Shown here: positions 8,861-17,967 of the stretch, one piece after another
How the letters are laid out: every line of letters begins with the position of its first letter
Numbering within the stretch: position 1 is the stretch's first letter
NCBI GenBank assembly: GCA_963749575.1
Contig: CAVVNM010000009.1
Coordinates: 1 to 64,000, forward strand
Direction of reading: 5' to 3'
Source: JAMXLO01 sp963749575
GTDB lineage: Bacteria; Pseudomonadota; Alphaproteobacteria; Acetobacterales; Acetobacteraceae
DNA: 64,000 nucleotides
Translations under genes and position numbers: made by a program
The notes under the pieces: model-generated
The model's input: the letters and a program-made list of their open reading frames with translations, nothing else
The model's database searches: none
What the model was told of the DNA's origin: nothing

Positions 8861-9868
8861 TTATGGACCGCCGCGGCCGCCGACGGCGCCGAACACCTGT
8901 CCCGTCGAATAGCTCGCCTCGTCGGACGCGAGCAGGACGTAGATTGGCGCAAGCTCCGACGGCTGGCCGGCGCGGCCGATCGGGGTGTTGGCTCCGAATT
9001 GCGGTAACTTCTCCTCCGGCTGTCCGCCGGTGACCTGCAGCGGCGTCCAGACCGGACCCGGCGCCACAGCGTTTACCCGAATCCCCTTGCTGGCGAGCTG
9101 CTTTGCCAGGCCCTTCGTCCACACCATGATTGCCCCCTTGGTGGCGGCGTAGTCGATGATGTTCTCGCCCGGATCGTAGGCGTTCACCGATGCCGTATAG
9201 ATGATAGTTGATCCCGGCCTGAAATGGGGCACCGCCGCCTTGGTGAGCCAGAACATGGCGTAGACATTAGTCTTGAATGTCGTGTCGAATTGTTCGGTGG
9301 TGATGTCGAGGATGGAGTCCTGTGAGATTTGGCGTGCGGCGTTGCTCACCAGGATATCCAACCCGCCGAGCTGGTCGACCGCGTCAGCCACGAGCTTATA
9401 GCAAAAGGCCTCGTCGCGGATGTCGCCCGGTAGGGCTGCGGCCTTGCGCCCGGCCCCGCGGATCAGGCCCACGACTTCGCGGGCATCGGGTTCCTCTTGC
9501 GGCAGATAGTTGATCGCCACATCGGCGCCTTCGCGAGCGAACGCGATGGCGGCCGCACGACCCATTCCGGAATCCCCACCCGTGATCAGCGCCTTGCGGC
9601 CCGTGAGCCGGCCAAACCCCTTGTAGCTTTCCTCGCCGTGGTCGGGACGAGGGTTCATTCGGCTGGCCAGGCCGGGCCAGGGCTGCTGCTGCCTGGGGAA
9701 TGGCGGCCGGGGGTACTCGGTGACGGGATCGCGCAGCGTGGCTTCGTTTGTGGCGACTGTCCCCGCTGATTGTGGCGTGTTGGCTCGCCCGACTGGGGGG
9801 GCTGTCAGCACCGAAGCCAAGGCTGTAGCGCCAAGCACCACTCTGCGTCTTGATTCATCTGAAGTCAT
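8861..9868 (-). CDS. Tat-exported SDR-family oxidoreductase (YghA/glucose-dehydrogenase-like)
   Basis: 335 aa. The N-terminus is a twin-arginine-like signal (SRRRVVLGATALASV) ending near ANT. The body is a classical short-chain dehydrogenase: NAD(P)-binding GGDSGMGRAAA, NxA motif (SNAAR), catalytic Ser in YTASVNAY and YxxxK in DYAATKGA. The PFPRQQQPWPGL...MNPRPDHGEESYKG leader is typical of the YghA/YhdG group of stress-associated SDRs. Probable role: NADPH-dependent aldehyde or sugar reduction; export of an NAD(P) enzyme suggests folding with cofactor before translocation. Monocistronic in appearance. Confidence 0.85.
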   Translation of the reverse strand: MTSDESRRRVVLGATALASVLTAPPVGRANTPQSAGTVATNEATLRDPVTEYPRPPFPRQQQPWPGLASRMNPRPDHGEESYKGFGRLTGRKALITGGDSGMGRAAAIAFAREGADVAINYLPQEEPDAREVVGLIRGAGRKAAALPGDIRDEAFCYKLVADAVDQLGGLDILVSNAARQISQDSILDITTEQFDTTFKTNVYAMFWLTKAAVPHFRPGSTIIYTASVNAYDPGENIIDYAATKGAIMVWTKGLAKQLASKGIRVNAVAPGPVWTPLQVTGGQPEEKLPQFGANTPIGRAGQPSELAPIYVLLASDEASYSTGQVFGAVGGRGGP

Positions 9869-10115
9869 AACATGCCTCCGCCATTTGTGACCGAACGCGC
9901 CGCCAGACCGGCGGCTGCGTCCGGAAAAAATAGATCGCGGTACATTGAAGGGGGGCCGGGGGTCACCCTCCCCAGTTCATCGCGCTACGATCGCATCCAT
10001 AACCACGGGCGGCTCGATGTGGTTAAGACGGCGTCAAGACCGAGGTCCACCATGGCCCGCAGAACTTCGGCGATTCCGTCATCGCGGAGATTGCCGGGCT
10101 CGTGGGATACTCGTC

Positions 10116-10345
10116 CTACTTTGGCTCACGGAACACCTCCGGCATATCTACCAGGTCCGAGCGCGACGCCGCCGAGACAGCGATTTTGCCAAGCCTTACC
10201 GTTGCAAAGGCCGCCGCCATGGCGGCACCGACGAACACCGCCGGCTGACGGCGTGCGCGATCCTCAAGCTTGCCCAGCAACCCGTGCAAGTCATTGGTGC
10301 GCACGTCGACGCCAGCGCGCCCAGCTCAGCGGAGCACCGCTTTGG
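10116..10345 (-). pseudogene. Decayed paralogue of the 23.4-kb stress protein
   Basis: The last 60 codons encode RTNDLHGLLGKLEDRARRQP and an end DMPEVFREPK, closely matching the C-terminus of the intact protein at 23358-23897 (RNNDLQGLLGSLQDLARRQP, and PGVNREPK). Upstream the homologous ELGALAST continues in a different frame, and residues like AHDIAKAVLR appear in a third, so at least two shifts separate the remaining pieces. The N-terminal half is missing. This is a relic of a second copy of that stress-protein family. Confidence 0.65.
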
Positions 10346-10462
10346 CTATGTCATGAGCCGCTCGGCGCGACCGTATCGACCACCCCGCTGAACCCAGTAC
10401 AATCCTGATTGTTCTGATAGTGGTTGTCTTAGAAGATCAAAGGGCGGCTAAGGTGCGGCGCG

Positions 10463-11341
10463 ATGTTTGAGGGTTTCAAGCTGGAGATGGTCGATTTGCC
10501 GGAAGCGACACTACGGGTGCGGCATGGTGGCATTGGCTCGCCAGTGCTTCTGCTCCACGGCCACCCTCGCACACACGCGACTTGGCATCGCGTGGCTCCC
10601 ATACTGGCCGAGCACCACACGGTGGTCTGCCCCGACCTGCGGGGCTTCGGTCTGTCCTCGAAACCGGCAGATACGCCCGATCACGCCGGCTCCTCCAAAC
10701 GTGCCAAAGCGCGAGACTGTGTCGCGCTCATGCAGCGGCTGGGTTTCAAACGTTTCGCACTCGTCGGCCATGATCGGGGCAGCTATACCGCGTTCCGCAC
10801 TGCCATGGATCACCCGGACGCCGTCACTCATCTTGCTATTCTTGACGGAGTGCCCATCCTGGAAGCGTTAGAGCGGTGCAATGCCCAGTTCGCTGAAGCC
10901 TGGTGGCACTGGTTCTTTTTCGCACAACCCGACAAGCCGGAGCGCGCCATACTTGCCGACCCTGATGCCTGGTATGGCGGCTCTCCTGAGCAGATGGGTG
11001 CCGAGGCTTATGCCGACTTTCGCGCGGCCATCCACGATCCGGCCACCGTACACGCTATGCTCGAGGATTACCGCGCGGGCCTGGGTATCGATCGGAAGCA
11101 TGACGAGATGGACCGACGCGCCGGGCGCCGCATCGCCTGTTCTGCCCTATTCCTATGGTCTTTGTGCGACGATCTCCAACAGCTCTACGGTGATGTCCTG
11201 AGCGTCTGGAGGCCTTGGACAACGACCTGCCAGGGACGTGGCCTTGATTGCGGGCACCACATGGCAGAGGAAGCACCGGAAGAACTCGCCAGCGAACTCC
11301 TGCGGTTCATGGGCGAAGAAGATACCTACTGCAGCCCTTGA
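10463..11341 (+). CDS. Alpha/beta hydrolase, haloacetate (fluoroacetate) dehalogenase-like
   Basis: 292 aa. The fold markers are HGHPRTH, DLRGFG and the nucleophile elbow GHDRGS (Asp104 in place of Ser, as in dehalogenases). Acid Asp128 (ILDGVP) and His265 (CGHHMAEEAPEEL) complete the triad. Residues that form the halide pocket in fluoroacetate dehalogenase also appear present: HW in AWWHWFFFAQP and Tyr203 in EDYRAG. By family, it hydrolyses haloacetates or related short acids. The section about 220-262 (CSALFLWSLCDDLQQ, TTTCQGRGLD) deviates from typical homologues, so activity is not assured. Stand-alone gene. Confidence 0.8.
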   Translation: MFEGFKLEMVDLPEATLRVRHGGIGSPVLLLHGHPRTHATWHRVAPILAEHHTVVCPDLRGFGLSSKPADTPDHAGSSKRAKARDCVALMQRLGFKRFALVGHDRGSYTAFRTAMDHPDAVTHLAILDGVPILEALERCNAQFAEAWWHWFFFAQPDKPERAILADPDAWYGGSPEQMGAEAYADFRAAIHDPATVHAMLEDYRAGLGIDRKHDEMDRRAGRRIACSALFLWSLCDDLQQLYGDVLSVWRPWTTTCQGRGLDCGHHMAEEAPEELASELLRFMGEEDTYCSP

Positions 11342-11478
11342 GCACACGGTCTCATCGGTTCATCGTCCACTAGCGGTTACCCAGATGGCCGCCCGGTTGG
11401 GTATCCTCGATCTCCCCGACTGTGCGGCAAGGGCACCCAACTGGCGCGCAGCCGCAGAGCCAATTCAAATGTTGGAGG

Positions 11479-12528
11479 TCATCTCTCGCTCCTCGGCATC
11501 AGACTTTGCTCTGGCCAAGCGTGTCGGCGGCGCGCACCCTGCGCTGACCCATCGCGCGCGGCGTCCCTTTCCGTCGAATCTTTGCGCGTCTGCTTTTCGG
11601 ATTGCGCGTTGATCGCCGCACCGAGCAGAACCACCAACGATGAAATATAAAGCCAGGTGAGCAGGATGATGACGCCGCCCAGCGATCCGTAGGTTTTGTT
11701 ATAGCTGGCGAAGTTGGCGACATACAGGGTGAAACCAACCGAGGCGACCACCCAAAGAAGCGTGGCGACAACGGCGCCCGGTGAGACCCAACGCCATTGC
11801 GGCGCATCGCGGTCGGGTGCGTAGCGGTACAGCACCGCCAAACCGAGCATGACGACCGCGATCAGGAGAGGCCATTGTACTATCAGGCCAAGCCATTTCG
11901 CCATCGCGCCCACCGCAAAAAGCTGTAGAGCCGCCGGCAGCACGGCGACGAGCGCAATGACGACCAGGCCACCCAGGAGGAGGCCGACCGTAAGAACCAG
12001 GGCAATGAGGTTGAACTTGAGGAAACTGCGGCGCTCGCGTTGTTCATAAGCGATATCGAGTGCGGTGATGAGACCGCTCATTCCCCGGGAGGCGGTCCAG
12101 AGGGCGACGAGTAATCCCACGACCGCGCTGAAGCCGAGTGCTGCATGCGAAGCCTCGACAAGCGTATGTACCTCGTCGGAAAGCAGTCGGAGGGTCTCCG
12201 CCGGCAACACGCCCCCCAGAACATCGATCTGCTTTTCGACCTGCGACGCGTCAAACACCAGTCCGTAGATGGAGATCAGCGCGGCAAGGCCGGGAAACAA
12301 CGCAAGCAGAATGGCGTAAGTGACGCCGCCCGCGACGAGAAAGAGGTTAGCGTCGGATACCTCGCCCCAGACGCGCCACGGTACATCCTTCCAACCGCGC
12401 GCCGGGATCTCACCTGGATGAACGGCCTCCCGACCGCGATCTTCGCGGTCGGTGGTCCGTGCATCATCGCGACCGCGCAAGACAGCGAGGTCCCGCTTAA
12501 GCTCTTCCAAACGGGTTTGGCTGCTCAT
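11479..12528 (-). CDS. YihY/BrkB-family inner-membrane protein
   Basis: 349 aa with six predicted membrane helices between residues about 60 and 310. Family markers include VAGGVTYAILLALFPGLAAL and the C-terminal GGVIILLTWLYISSLVVLLG followed by AINAQ. A basic hydrophilic tail follows. The family was once misnamed ribonuclease BN and is now regarded as uncharacterised membrane proteins, possibly transporters. A second, distinct member lies at 61.8 kb. Start is the only good in-frame ATG before the conserved region. Confidence 0.85.
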   Translation of the reverse strand: MSSQTRLEELKRDLAVLRGRDDARTTDREDRGREAVHPGEIPARGWKDVPWRVWGEVSDANLFLVAGGVTYAILLALFPGLAALISIYGLVFDASQVEKQIDVLGGVLPAETLRLLSDEVHTLVEASHAALGFSAVVGLLVALWTASRGMSGLITALDIAYEQRERRSFLKFNLIALVLTVGLLLGGLVVIALVAVLPAALQLFAVGAMAKWLGLIVQWPLLIAVVMLGLAVLYRYAPDRDAPQWRWVSPGAVVATLLWVVASVGFTLYVANFASYNKTYGSLGGVIILLTWLYISSLVVLLGAAINAQSEKQTRKDSTERDAARDGSAQGARRRHAWPEQSLMPRSER

Positions 12529-12708
12529 GGGGGCAGTCTCCGCGGTCGCCGAAGGCCGTCGGCAGGTGTAGTCGGTTCGGATAAAAGGAAGCGCTCGGGG
12601 CCGAGGTTTCGGCGGATTATCAGAAACGCCAACAAATCATAGTGACGCGGGTCCGCGGCATGAGCACAGGTGAAACGGAGGCCTCGAACCGGCTGTACGA
12701 GGATCCCG

Positions 12709-14037
12709 TCACATTACCATGGTCGCAAACATACCGACAACGCACAGGCTGATGACCGCCGTCGCCAGCCAGCCGATAAGCTTAAGCGGCATGGAGAGGG
12801 TGAATTCACCCATAACATGCCGACTGCTCGCCAACAGCATCATCATCGCAATGACAGGCGCGGCCAACACACCGTTGATGACGGCGCTCCAAAACAAGGC
12901 CCGGATGGGATCGACCGGAAGGAAATCGATGATGGTCCCGATCGCGCTCGCCACGATCAGTGTGAGATAGAACGCGCGCGCTTCCTTCGGCTGACGCGCC
13001 AGCCCCACCGGCCAACGCAGTCCTTCGCCGATCGCGTAGGCCGCCGATCCTGCAAGCACCGGCACCGCCAGCAAACCAGTCCCGATGATGCCCAACGCGA
13101 ATACCAAGAACGCAAAATCGCCGGCAACCGGCCTAAGCGCCTCGGCCGCCTGCTGCGCCGTCTGCACGTCCGTCGTACCTTTGGCGTGCAGCGTCGCGGC
13201 CGCGGTGATGATAATCGCGATCGCCACCAGGTTGCTGAACCCCATCCCGATATAGGTGTCGAGCCGGATCCGTGCGAACGCATTGGGGGCCTGCTCCGGC
13301 GCCCTCACCAACGGGTCGCGTTGCGGCTGCTCGCGCTGGTCCTCCGCTTCCTGCGAGACTGCCAAAAGAATAGATAGGGCGAGATTGTGGTGCCCAGCAC
13401 GGCAACCACGATGGAGATGTAATCCTTGCTGGTACCCCGGGTCGGCACCAGCAGTCCCCAGGCGACTTCGTTCCAGGGGATGTGCACCATCAGCATCGTG
13501 CCAAAATAGGCGAACAGCACCAAGGCCATCCATTTAAGTACCGATACATAGCGGGCATATTGAATCAGCAGTTGCATGGCTACGCAGACGACGCCGAACG
13601 CGATGACATACGCCGTATGGGGACCGCCGATCAGGGTGGCGGCGACATCCCCCATGGCACCGAGATCGGCACCCAAATTGATGACGTTGGCGACCAGCAA
13701 TAGAAAAATGCAGGACGTGCCAACCCACGGGGCATAGTGCTGGCGCAGATTGCCGGCGAGCCCGCGGCCGGTAGGTACGGCCAATCCTAGCACTGATCTC
13801 CTGGGTTACCGCCATCAATGGGTAGCTGAACACCATCAGCCACAGCGAGCTGAACCCGAGCTGCGCCCCGACCTGAGAGTAGGTGGCAATGCCGCTCGGA
13901 TCATCATCGGAGGCGCCAGTGATAAGTCCCGGGCCGAGAATGCCCAGCAGCCTTGGCTTCGATGGTCCAACAACGGGATCCGTCGCACCGGGTGTGGGAA
14001 ACTCGGGATCGGCTGCGATTTCTTCCACGGGGGCCAT
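12709..14037 (-). pseudogene. Nramp-family divalent metal transporter, broken by two frameshifts
   Basis: Three minus-strand frames together encode one Nramp protein of about 440 aa. The first carries GPGLITGASDDDPSGI and ends in TQEISARIGR; near 13768 the frame changes and continues TGRGLAGNLRQHY through GTTISPYLFFWQ; near 13372 it changes again to SQEAEDQRE through the C-terminus (NGVLAAPVIAMMM). The DDDPSG metal-binding segment and the later helices are conserved, so decay is recent or the shifts are sequence errors. Intact members import Mn2+ or Fe2+ with protons. Start taken at ATG 14037. Confidence 0.85.
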
Positions 14038-14406
14038 CAGTTGTATCTTGCGCGTTGACCGAATGATTGCGTGGCTGGCGCTGCGGCAGCGTTGTGGCGG
14101 GAACACGGCATCTCCGCGGCATCCGATGCAGATTTGCATCGAGAGAATCGTGCGCCCTCTAGTGACTGGATCGCGACGTCGGAAGACGCGTTTAGAGTCT
14201 GCCGTCGTTGTCGTAAGCGCAGGAGCCTTACCGCGCCTTCATCAGCGGTTTTCACAACGCGCAAACTCTCGCCCCGCAACCTCAGCCTCAACGAAGGCTG
14301 CGGTACGTTCCTACCCTTGGCCGCGCCGTGCCGAACGGCAGATATTCTGCAACCAGAAGCTGAAAATTTGATGCAACGGATGACTTCCTTCGTCGGTTGA
14401 GCGGGG

Positions 14407-14826
14407 ATGAACGTGCTTATCGTGGAACACGACGATCTGATCGCCGCAACTCTGGCCGACGCGCTGGCAGACGTTGCGGTGGGCATCGCCGTGGCCAGTG
14501 ACGATGCCGCGCTCGCACTTGTCCCGCATGAAGGACCGCTGATTATGATCACCGGCATGAATCGCGAGCACCCCGAGGATTTGGCGGGGATGAAGCTCGT
14601 GGGCAGGATGCGGAAGAAGTGTCCGGCGCTCTGTGTGATCTATCTAGCCGCACTCTGGCCCGCGCGTCTGAATCGCCATGTGATGACTGTGCGCGAGCGG
14701 TTTCTGGAGAAGCCGGTTCCGCTAGCGGAACTGATTGGGACGGTACGAGAGTTGATGACGGCCGGCCTGTGTTGTCAGCGAGGAGAACTTTTGCGGATGG
14801 CAGGGCCGAAGCGGCCCCGCGGGTAG
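14407..14826 (+). CDS. Receiver-like protein without phospho-acceptor aspartate
   Basis: 139 aa. The N-terminus NVLIVEHDDLIAATLADAL matches a CheY-like first strand and acidic pocket, and FLEKPVPLAEL contains the conserved Lys of strand 5. At the expected phosphorylation site the sequence is LIMITGMNRE, with Gly50 where Asp is normal. It is therefore a pseudo-receiver that probably cannot be phosphorylated, or a decayed receiver. No kinase is adjacent. The last 25 residues are unstructured. Confidence 0.6.
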   Translation: MNVLIVEHDDLIAATLADALADVAVGIAVASDDAALALVPHEGPLIMITGMNREHPEDLAGMKLVGRMRKKCPALCVIYLAALWPARLNRHVMTVRERFLEKPVPLAELIGTVRELMTAGLCCQRGELLRMAGPKRPRG

Positions 14827-15370
14827 GCTGGCTCGGTAAGGGCAACACCACATCTGAGCGGGGCCCCCCGGAACAACGGCCACCCGCCCAGCCCAACCGC
14901 CGACTGGGATGCAAGCTGGCTCGCTTTGTGCGGTCACCGGCATCGGGCTAAAACACTGTGATCGCCACGATTCCGACGCCAATGATAATCGCCCCCCAGG
15001 CCGCCACCTGATCCCAGGTCATAGGACGACACAGAGGCGCAGGGGCGGCCAAGGCGGCCACACCCTCATCCCGCCTGGGCTGCCCCTGCCCCTCGCGGCC
15101 TCCCGCTTCAGCGTCCTTAGGGCCGGACCCCGCTCGAGCTTCAGCCATTTCTGGCTGGCCGTGACAACGATCGCCACCTTCCTGGCCGCTACCTTCCGGT
15201 CATCGTGGGCCGGAGGCGGGCAGCGACGCAGCGACCGGCCGGTGAACGGCATGCGCGAACTTGCCGCCGAAGCTTTGGACCGGCTCGGTATCGAGCCCCC
15301 TCATAGAACCCCGGTTCGCCTCTGATGAAGCGGTAGGCCCCTTGGCGAACGGGGTCTTACGCCGGTCTTC
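14827..15370. other. Gene-poor stretch
   Basis: About 540 bp between the receiver-like gene and the convergent membrane-protein gene. A possible 24-codon hydrophobic ORF on the minus strand (15021 down to 14948, starting MTWDQVAAWGAIIIG) has no ribosome binding site. Nothing else recognised. Confidence 0.4.
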
Positions 15371-16237
15371 TCAGGCTCGGTGTTCGTCGCGCAGCATCCC
15401 GCCATAAGCGGCCGCCGCACTCGCGATGAACGCGCCGATCAGCAGCGCTAGGGCAGTAAAAATCGCAAACTCGGCGGCTGCCTTGCGAGCGGCGTCCGCC
15501 ATTTGCCTGGCTTTGATCTCCGCTGCTTTGACCCGGGCGATCGCATCGTCCACGCGCTTCTCCGCATCGGCCTGAGGAATCCCGGTCCGGGCGGATACAA
15601 GCTGAGCGAGATACGTACGGTCGGCGGCTGGTACGTCCCCGTTGCTGACGCCATTTGCCAGGATGCGGCTGGCCTGGGCGGCAACGTTCTGGACGCTGGC
15701 CGTCGGATCGGGTTTTTCGGAACGAAAGAGGGTGTCGACATCATAAGGCGACACACTGGATGCGGCGGCCTGCGCTGCACCTTGTGCTGTCCCAGCTGCC
15801 ATCGTCGCTGCAGCGTGAACACCACCGCCAACCACGGACGAAGCTGCCGAGGCCAGGAACATCGTCCCGACAAACGTCGCTAGAGCCCACGTCAGGAATC
15901 CATGGGCCGTGTCGCGAAAGAACACCTCGTGGGTGTGCACCCCGACCCATTTTGTGCGCAGTCGGCCGGTGATGTAGCCACCGACGCCTGACGAGATCCA
16001 CTGCACGACGATGAGGCCGATGCCCATACTAATAGTGAATGTGGTCGCCGATGCGCCGACATTCGGCCACGCCGAGATCGTGGTGAGGCCCAGCCCGGCC
16101 GCCAACGACACGAGAACCAGCGCCGTGGCGAGCGCGATCAAGGCGCCCGACAAGACCGCCGCCCAGCTCACCGCGGAATAGGATAACTCGTTTCCGCTGA
16201 TAATTGCGCGATCGCTCGCTGTTTGCGTGGTGCTCAT
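15371..16237 (-). CDS. Multi-pass membrane protein of the micropeptide-linked family (copy 1)
   Basis: 288 aa from the ATG at 16237. Three hydrophobic helices occupy residues about 25-165, with conserved GGYITGRLRTKW and THEVFFRDTA; a hydrophilic helical section with DAEKRVDDAIARVKAAEIKA follows, and the C-terminus is one more helix (ALALLIGAFIASAAAAYGG). Closely similar to the protein at 50845-51744. It starts one base after the stop of a 25-codon hydrophobic peptide gene and lies under an EcfG-type promoter. Related proteins are often called PhnA-like or hypothetical; function unknown, presumably envelope stress. Confidence 0.8.
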   Translation of the reverse strand: MSTTQTASDRAIISGNELSYSAVSWAAVLSGALIALATALVLVSLAAGLGLTTISAWPNVGASATTFTISMGIGLIVVQWISSGVGGYITGRLRTKWVGVHTHEVFFRDTAHGFLTWALATFVGTMFLASAASSVVGGGVHAAATMAAGTAQGAAQAAASSVSPYDVDTLFRSEKPDPTASVQNVAAQASRILANGVSNGDVPAADRTYLAQLVSARTGIPQADAEKRVDDAIARVKAAEIKARQMADAARKAAAEFAIFTALALLIGAFIASAAAAYGGMLRDEHRA

Positions 16238-16238
16238 G

Positions 16239-16316
16239 TCAGTGCCATAGCAATGCGAGAATGATGATGATGGGGATGGGGACACCTAGCAGCCAAAGCA
16301 GAATCCCACGGCCCAT
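16239..16316 (-). CDS. 25-aa hydrophobic micropeptide (copy 1)
   Basis: ATG at 16316 is preceded by an almost ideal AGGAGG eight bases upstream. The product is 25 aa: a short basic start (MGRG), a hydrophobic helix (ILLWLLGVPIP), an Ile/Leu run and a C-terminal WH. The same peptide with only a few conservative changes is encoded at 50751-50828, again directly before the paralogous membrane protein. Conservation at the protein level with many synonymous differences shows that it is translated. Likely a single-span inner-membrane peptide partnering the downstream protein. Confidence 0.8.
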   Translation of the reverse strand: MGRGILLWLLGVPIPIIIILALLWH

Positions 16317-16458
16317 GGAAGAATCCTCCTGTTGTTTTCTACCCATCTGCGGACACGAGACGTCCGGATGGGCAAAGCGTGTGTGACGGAGATTGGGCCG
16401 CGTCGCAAGGGCCCTCGCGACCTGTGGCCAGAGATCCCTGCCATTAGCGATCTGCCTT

Positions 16459-16484
16459 AACGGTTACGTGATCGTCTGGGTTCC
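16459..16484 (-). promoter_or_regulatory. EcfG-type general-stress promoter
   Basis: On the minus strand GGAAC (16484-16480) is followed after 17 bases by CGTT (16462-16459), the consensus of the alphaproteobacterial general-stress sigma factor EcfG. It lies about 140 bp upstream of the micropeptide start and points to it, so the micropeptide-membrane protein pair is probably under general-stress control. Confidence 0.65.
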
Positions 16485-16740
16485 GGCAGTTATAGTTTGA
16501 GTTTCCTTCACACTCGTTACCTTGTCAGCTGAAGAAGGCTGCTCGGTCAGGGCAATGCATGGGCTGAACCCGGAAGGCGGGCCGGTGGCTTCCCGCGAGC
16601 CAGGCACGATGGCGCCGCCCCAAGTCCGGTTGGAGGTTTATGGAGCAACGGCGCAGACCGCTCGCGGTGCACTTCGCCTCAGACTGCTTGCGGAAATCGC
16701 CGCACTGGGAACGCTCAATCGTGGGTCAGGGAAGAGGACG

Positions 16741-16881
16741 ATGGCGAACGTGCTGCGCATCCAGCCCTACAGCCGGGCCGTCGTGGATGGTGTGGCGGGC
16801 AACGTGTCGGCCGAGGACAAGCTGGGCGGCTCGATCTGCAAGACGGTGACGACACGGCTTCAGATCTGGTCGAACCCGTGA
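16741..16881 (+). CDS. Short hypothetical protein
   Basis: 46 aa, ATG preceded by GAAGAGGACG. Sequence starts MANVLRIQPYSRAVVDGV. No family recognised. The stop overlaps a following GTG-started frame by four bases (GTGA), which mildly supports both being translated. Confidence 0.35.
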   Translation: MANVLRIQPYSRAVVDGVAGNVSAEDKLGGSICKTVTTRLQIWSNP

Positions 16882-17057
16882 GTGGCAGCAGCGACAAGCG
16901 CGACGGACTTCGATCTGAGAGGCATCCGCAAGAAGCGCATGTCGAACAGTTCAAGAGCCAGATGGCCGCGCGTCTCGGCGGCGGCGCCTACCAAAGCGTT
17001 CCGGGATCTCGGTGGTGGTTGTCACGTGCGTCAGGAATTTCGCTTACGACGCCTTAG
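16878..17057 (+). CDS. Short hypothetical protein overlapping its upstream neighbour
   Basis: 59 aa from a GTG overlapping the preceding stop. Hydrophilic N-terminal half (KRDGLRSERHPQEAHVEQF), then Gly/Ser/Trp-rich. No family recognised; could be spurious. Confidence 0.3.
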   Translation: MSGSSDKRDGLRSERHPQEAHVEQFKSQMAARLGGGAYQSVPGSRWWLSRASGISLTTP

Positions 17058-17503
17058 ACAGGCCTGCCCTCATTGGGGCGGGGAAACCACGACGTAGATC
17101 ACGGCGGCTAGCCCCTTTGCGAGAAGGTACACCGCGGGATCGCCGTGGCCAGATGGATCCGCAACTCGGCCTCCCAGTGGCGCGCCGCCACCGACCGAAT
17201 GTGGCCAGCCGAGCCGGCAAAGCTTGTGGCGCATGGCGTGGATCAATGCTTCGTGGAGATCGGCTAGGCCTCTTCCCAGCCGCCTTTGGTGCTGCGCGGG
17301 CTGGCATATTGCACCGCATCGGAGGCAAATTGCCCGCTGCTCGCCCGCCAGAGGGGCGTGGGTGGCGGGCAGGCGTTGTGACATTGTAAAAGTCAGCCAC
17401 TCAGCACTAACGGCAGCACTAACGGCGCTGATAATCGCTCGACCGGCCTTGCACACCAGACTGAGTTGCGGCGATAGTCAGTCGCACCGAAAGGGATCGT
17501 GCG
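17058..17503. other. Stretch without a recognisable gene
   Basis: About 445 bp. Open frames on both strands lack start signals and protein-like composition. No repeats seen. Confidence 0.4.
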
Positions 17504-17678
17504 ATGGCAGACAGCGAGCCGACGAAGCGGGTGACGGCCGATCCCGGAAAGGCTGCACAAGCGGCTGCGGTATGCCTGCGTGGATCGCAGCACCACGGTG
17601 CAGGCGCTGGTGGGCGAGGCGCTGGAGGCCCAGTACCCGGAGCCATCGGCCAGAGGGCAGCGGCAAACGAAGCGGTGA
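17504..17678 (+). pseudogene. Ribbon-helix-helix-type small protein, frameshifted
   Basis: The ATG frame gives MADSEPTKRVTAD; two bases are then missing within GATCCCGGAAAGG and the continuation in another frame reads LHKRLRYACVDRSTTVQALV followed by GEALEAQYPEP and a stop at 17678. Joined, this is a 58-aa plasmid-type ribbon-helix-helix protein (beta strand RVTAD, then two helices), the kind used as partition accessory or antitoxin. The short gene at 17697 follows closely. Confidence 0.6.
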
Positions 17679-17696
17679 ACGCTGCATGAGCGAGGC

Positions 17697-17897
17697 ATGA
17701 GTAACACAATCCGTGAGCGGCTGCTGGCTGCGATCGAGAAGGTGCTGGCGCTTACGGCTGACACTTTGCGGGCCGAAGGCGTTCCTGTGACGGGGGAGGC
17801 GATCGCCGAGCGGGTGCAGGACGACGGCACCCTGGACGAGGCGCTCGCTGCGTGGGCTGAGCAGTTTGTCCTCCACACGGATCAGGTCGCGCCATGA
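17697..17897 (+). CDS. Short helical hypothetical protein
   Basis: 66 aa, acidic and helical (RERLLAAIEKVLALTADTLR). Begins 18 bases after the stop of the frameshifted ribbon-helix-helix gene and probably forms a two-gene unit with it. No family recognised. Looks like a plasmid accessory protein. Confidence 0.5.
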   Translation: MSNTIRERLLAAIEKVLALTADTLRAEGVPVTGEAIAERVQDDGTLDEALAAWAEQFVLHTDQVAP

Positions 17898-17967
17898 GCC
17901 CGCCCGAGCGCGGCCGCCGCAATCAACTCACGCCGTCTGCGGCACGGCTGCCGTAGGGTTCGACGGG

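Noticed and set aside
14948..15021. 24-codon hydrophobic minus-strand ORF
   Set aside because: Resembles the micropeptides in size, but has no ribosome binding site and no second copy in the window.
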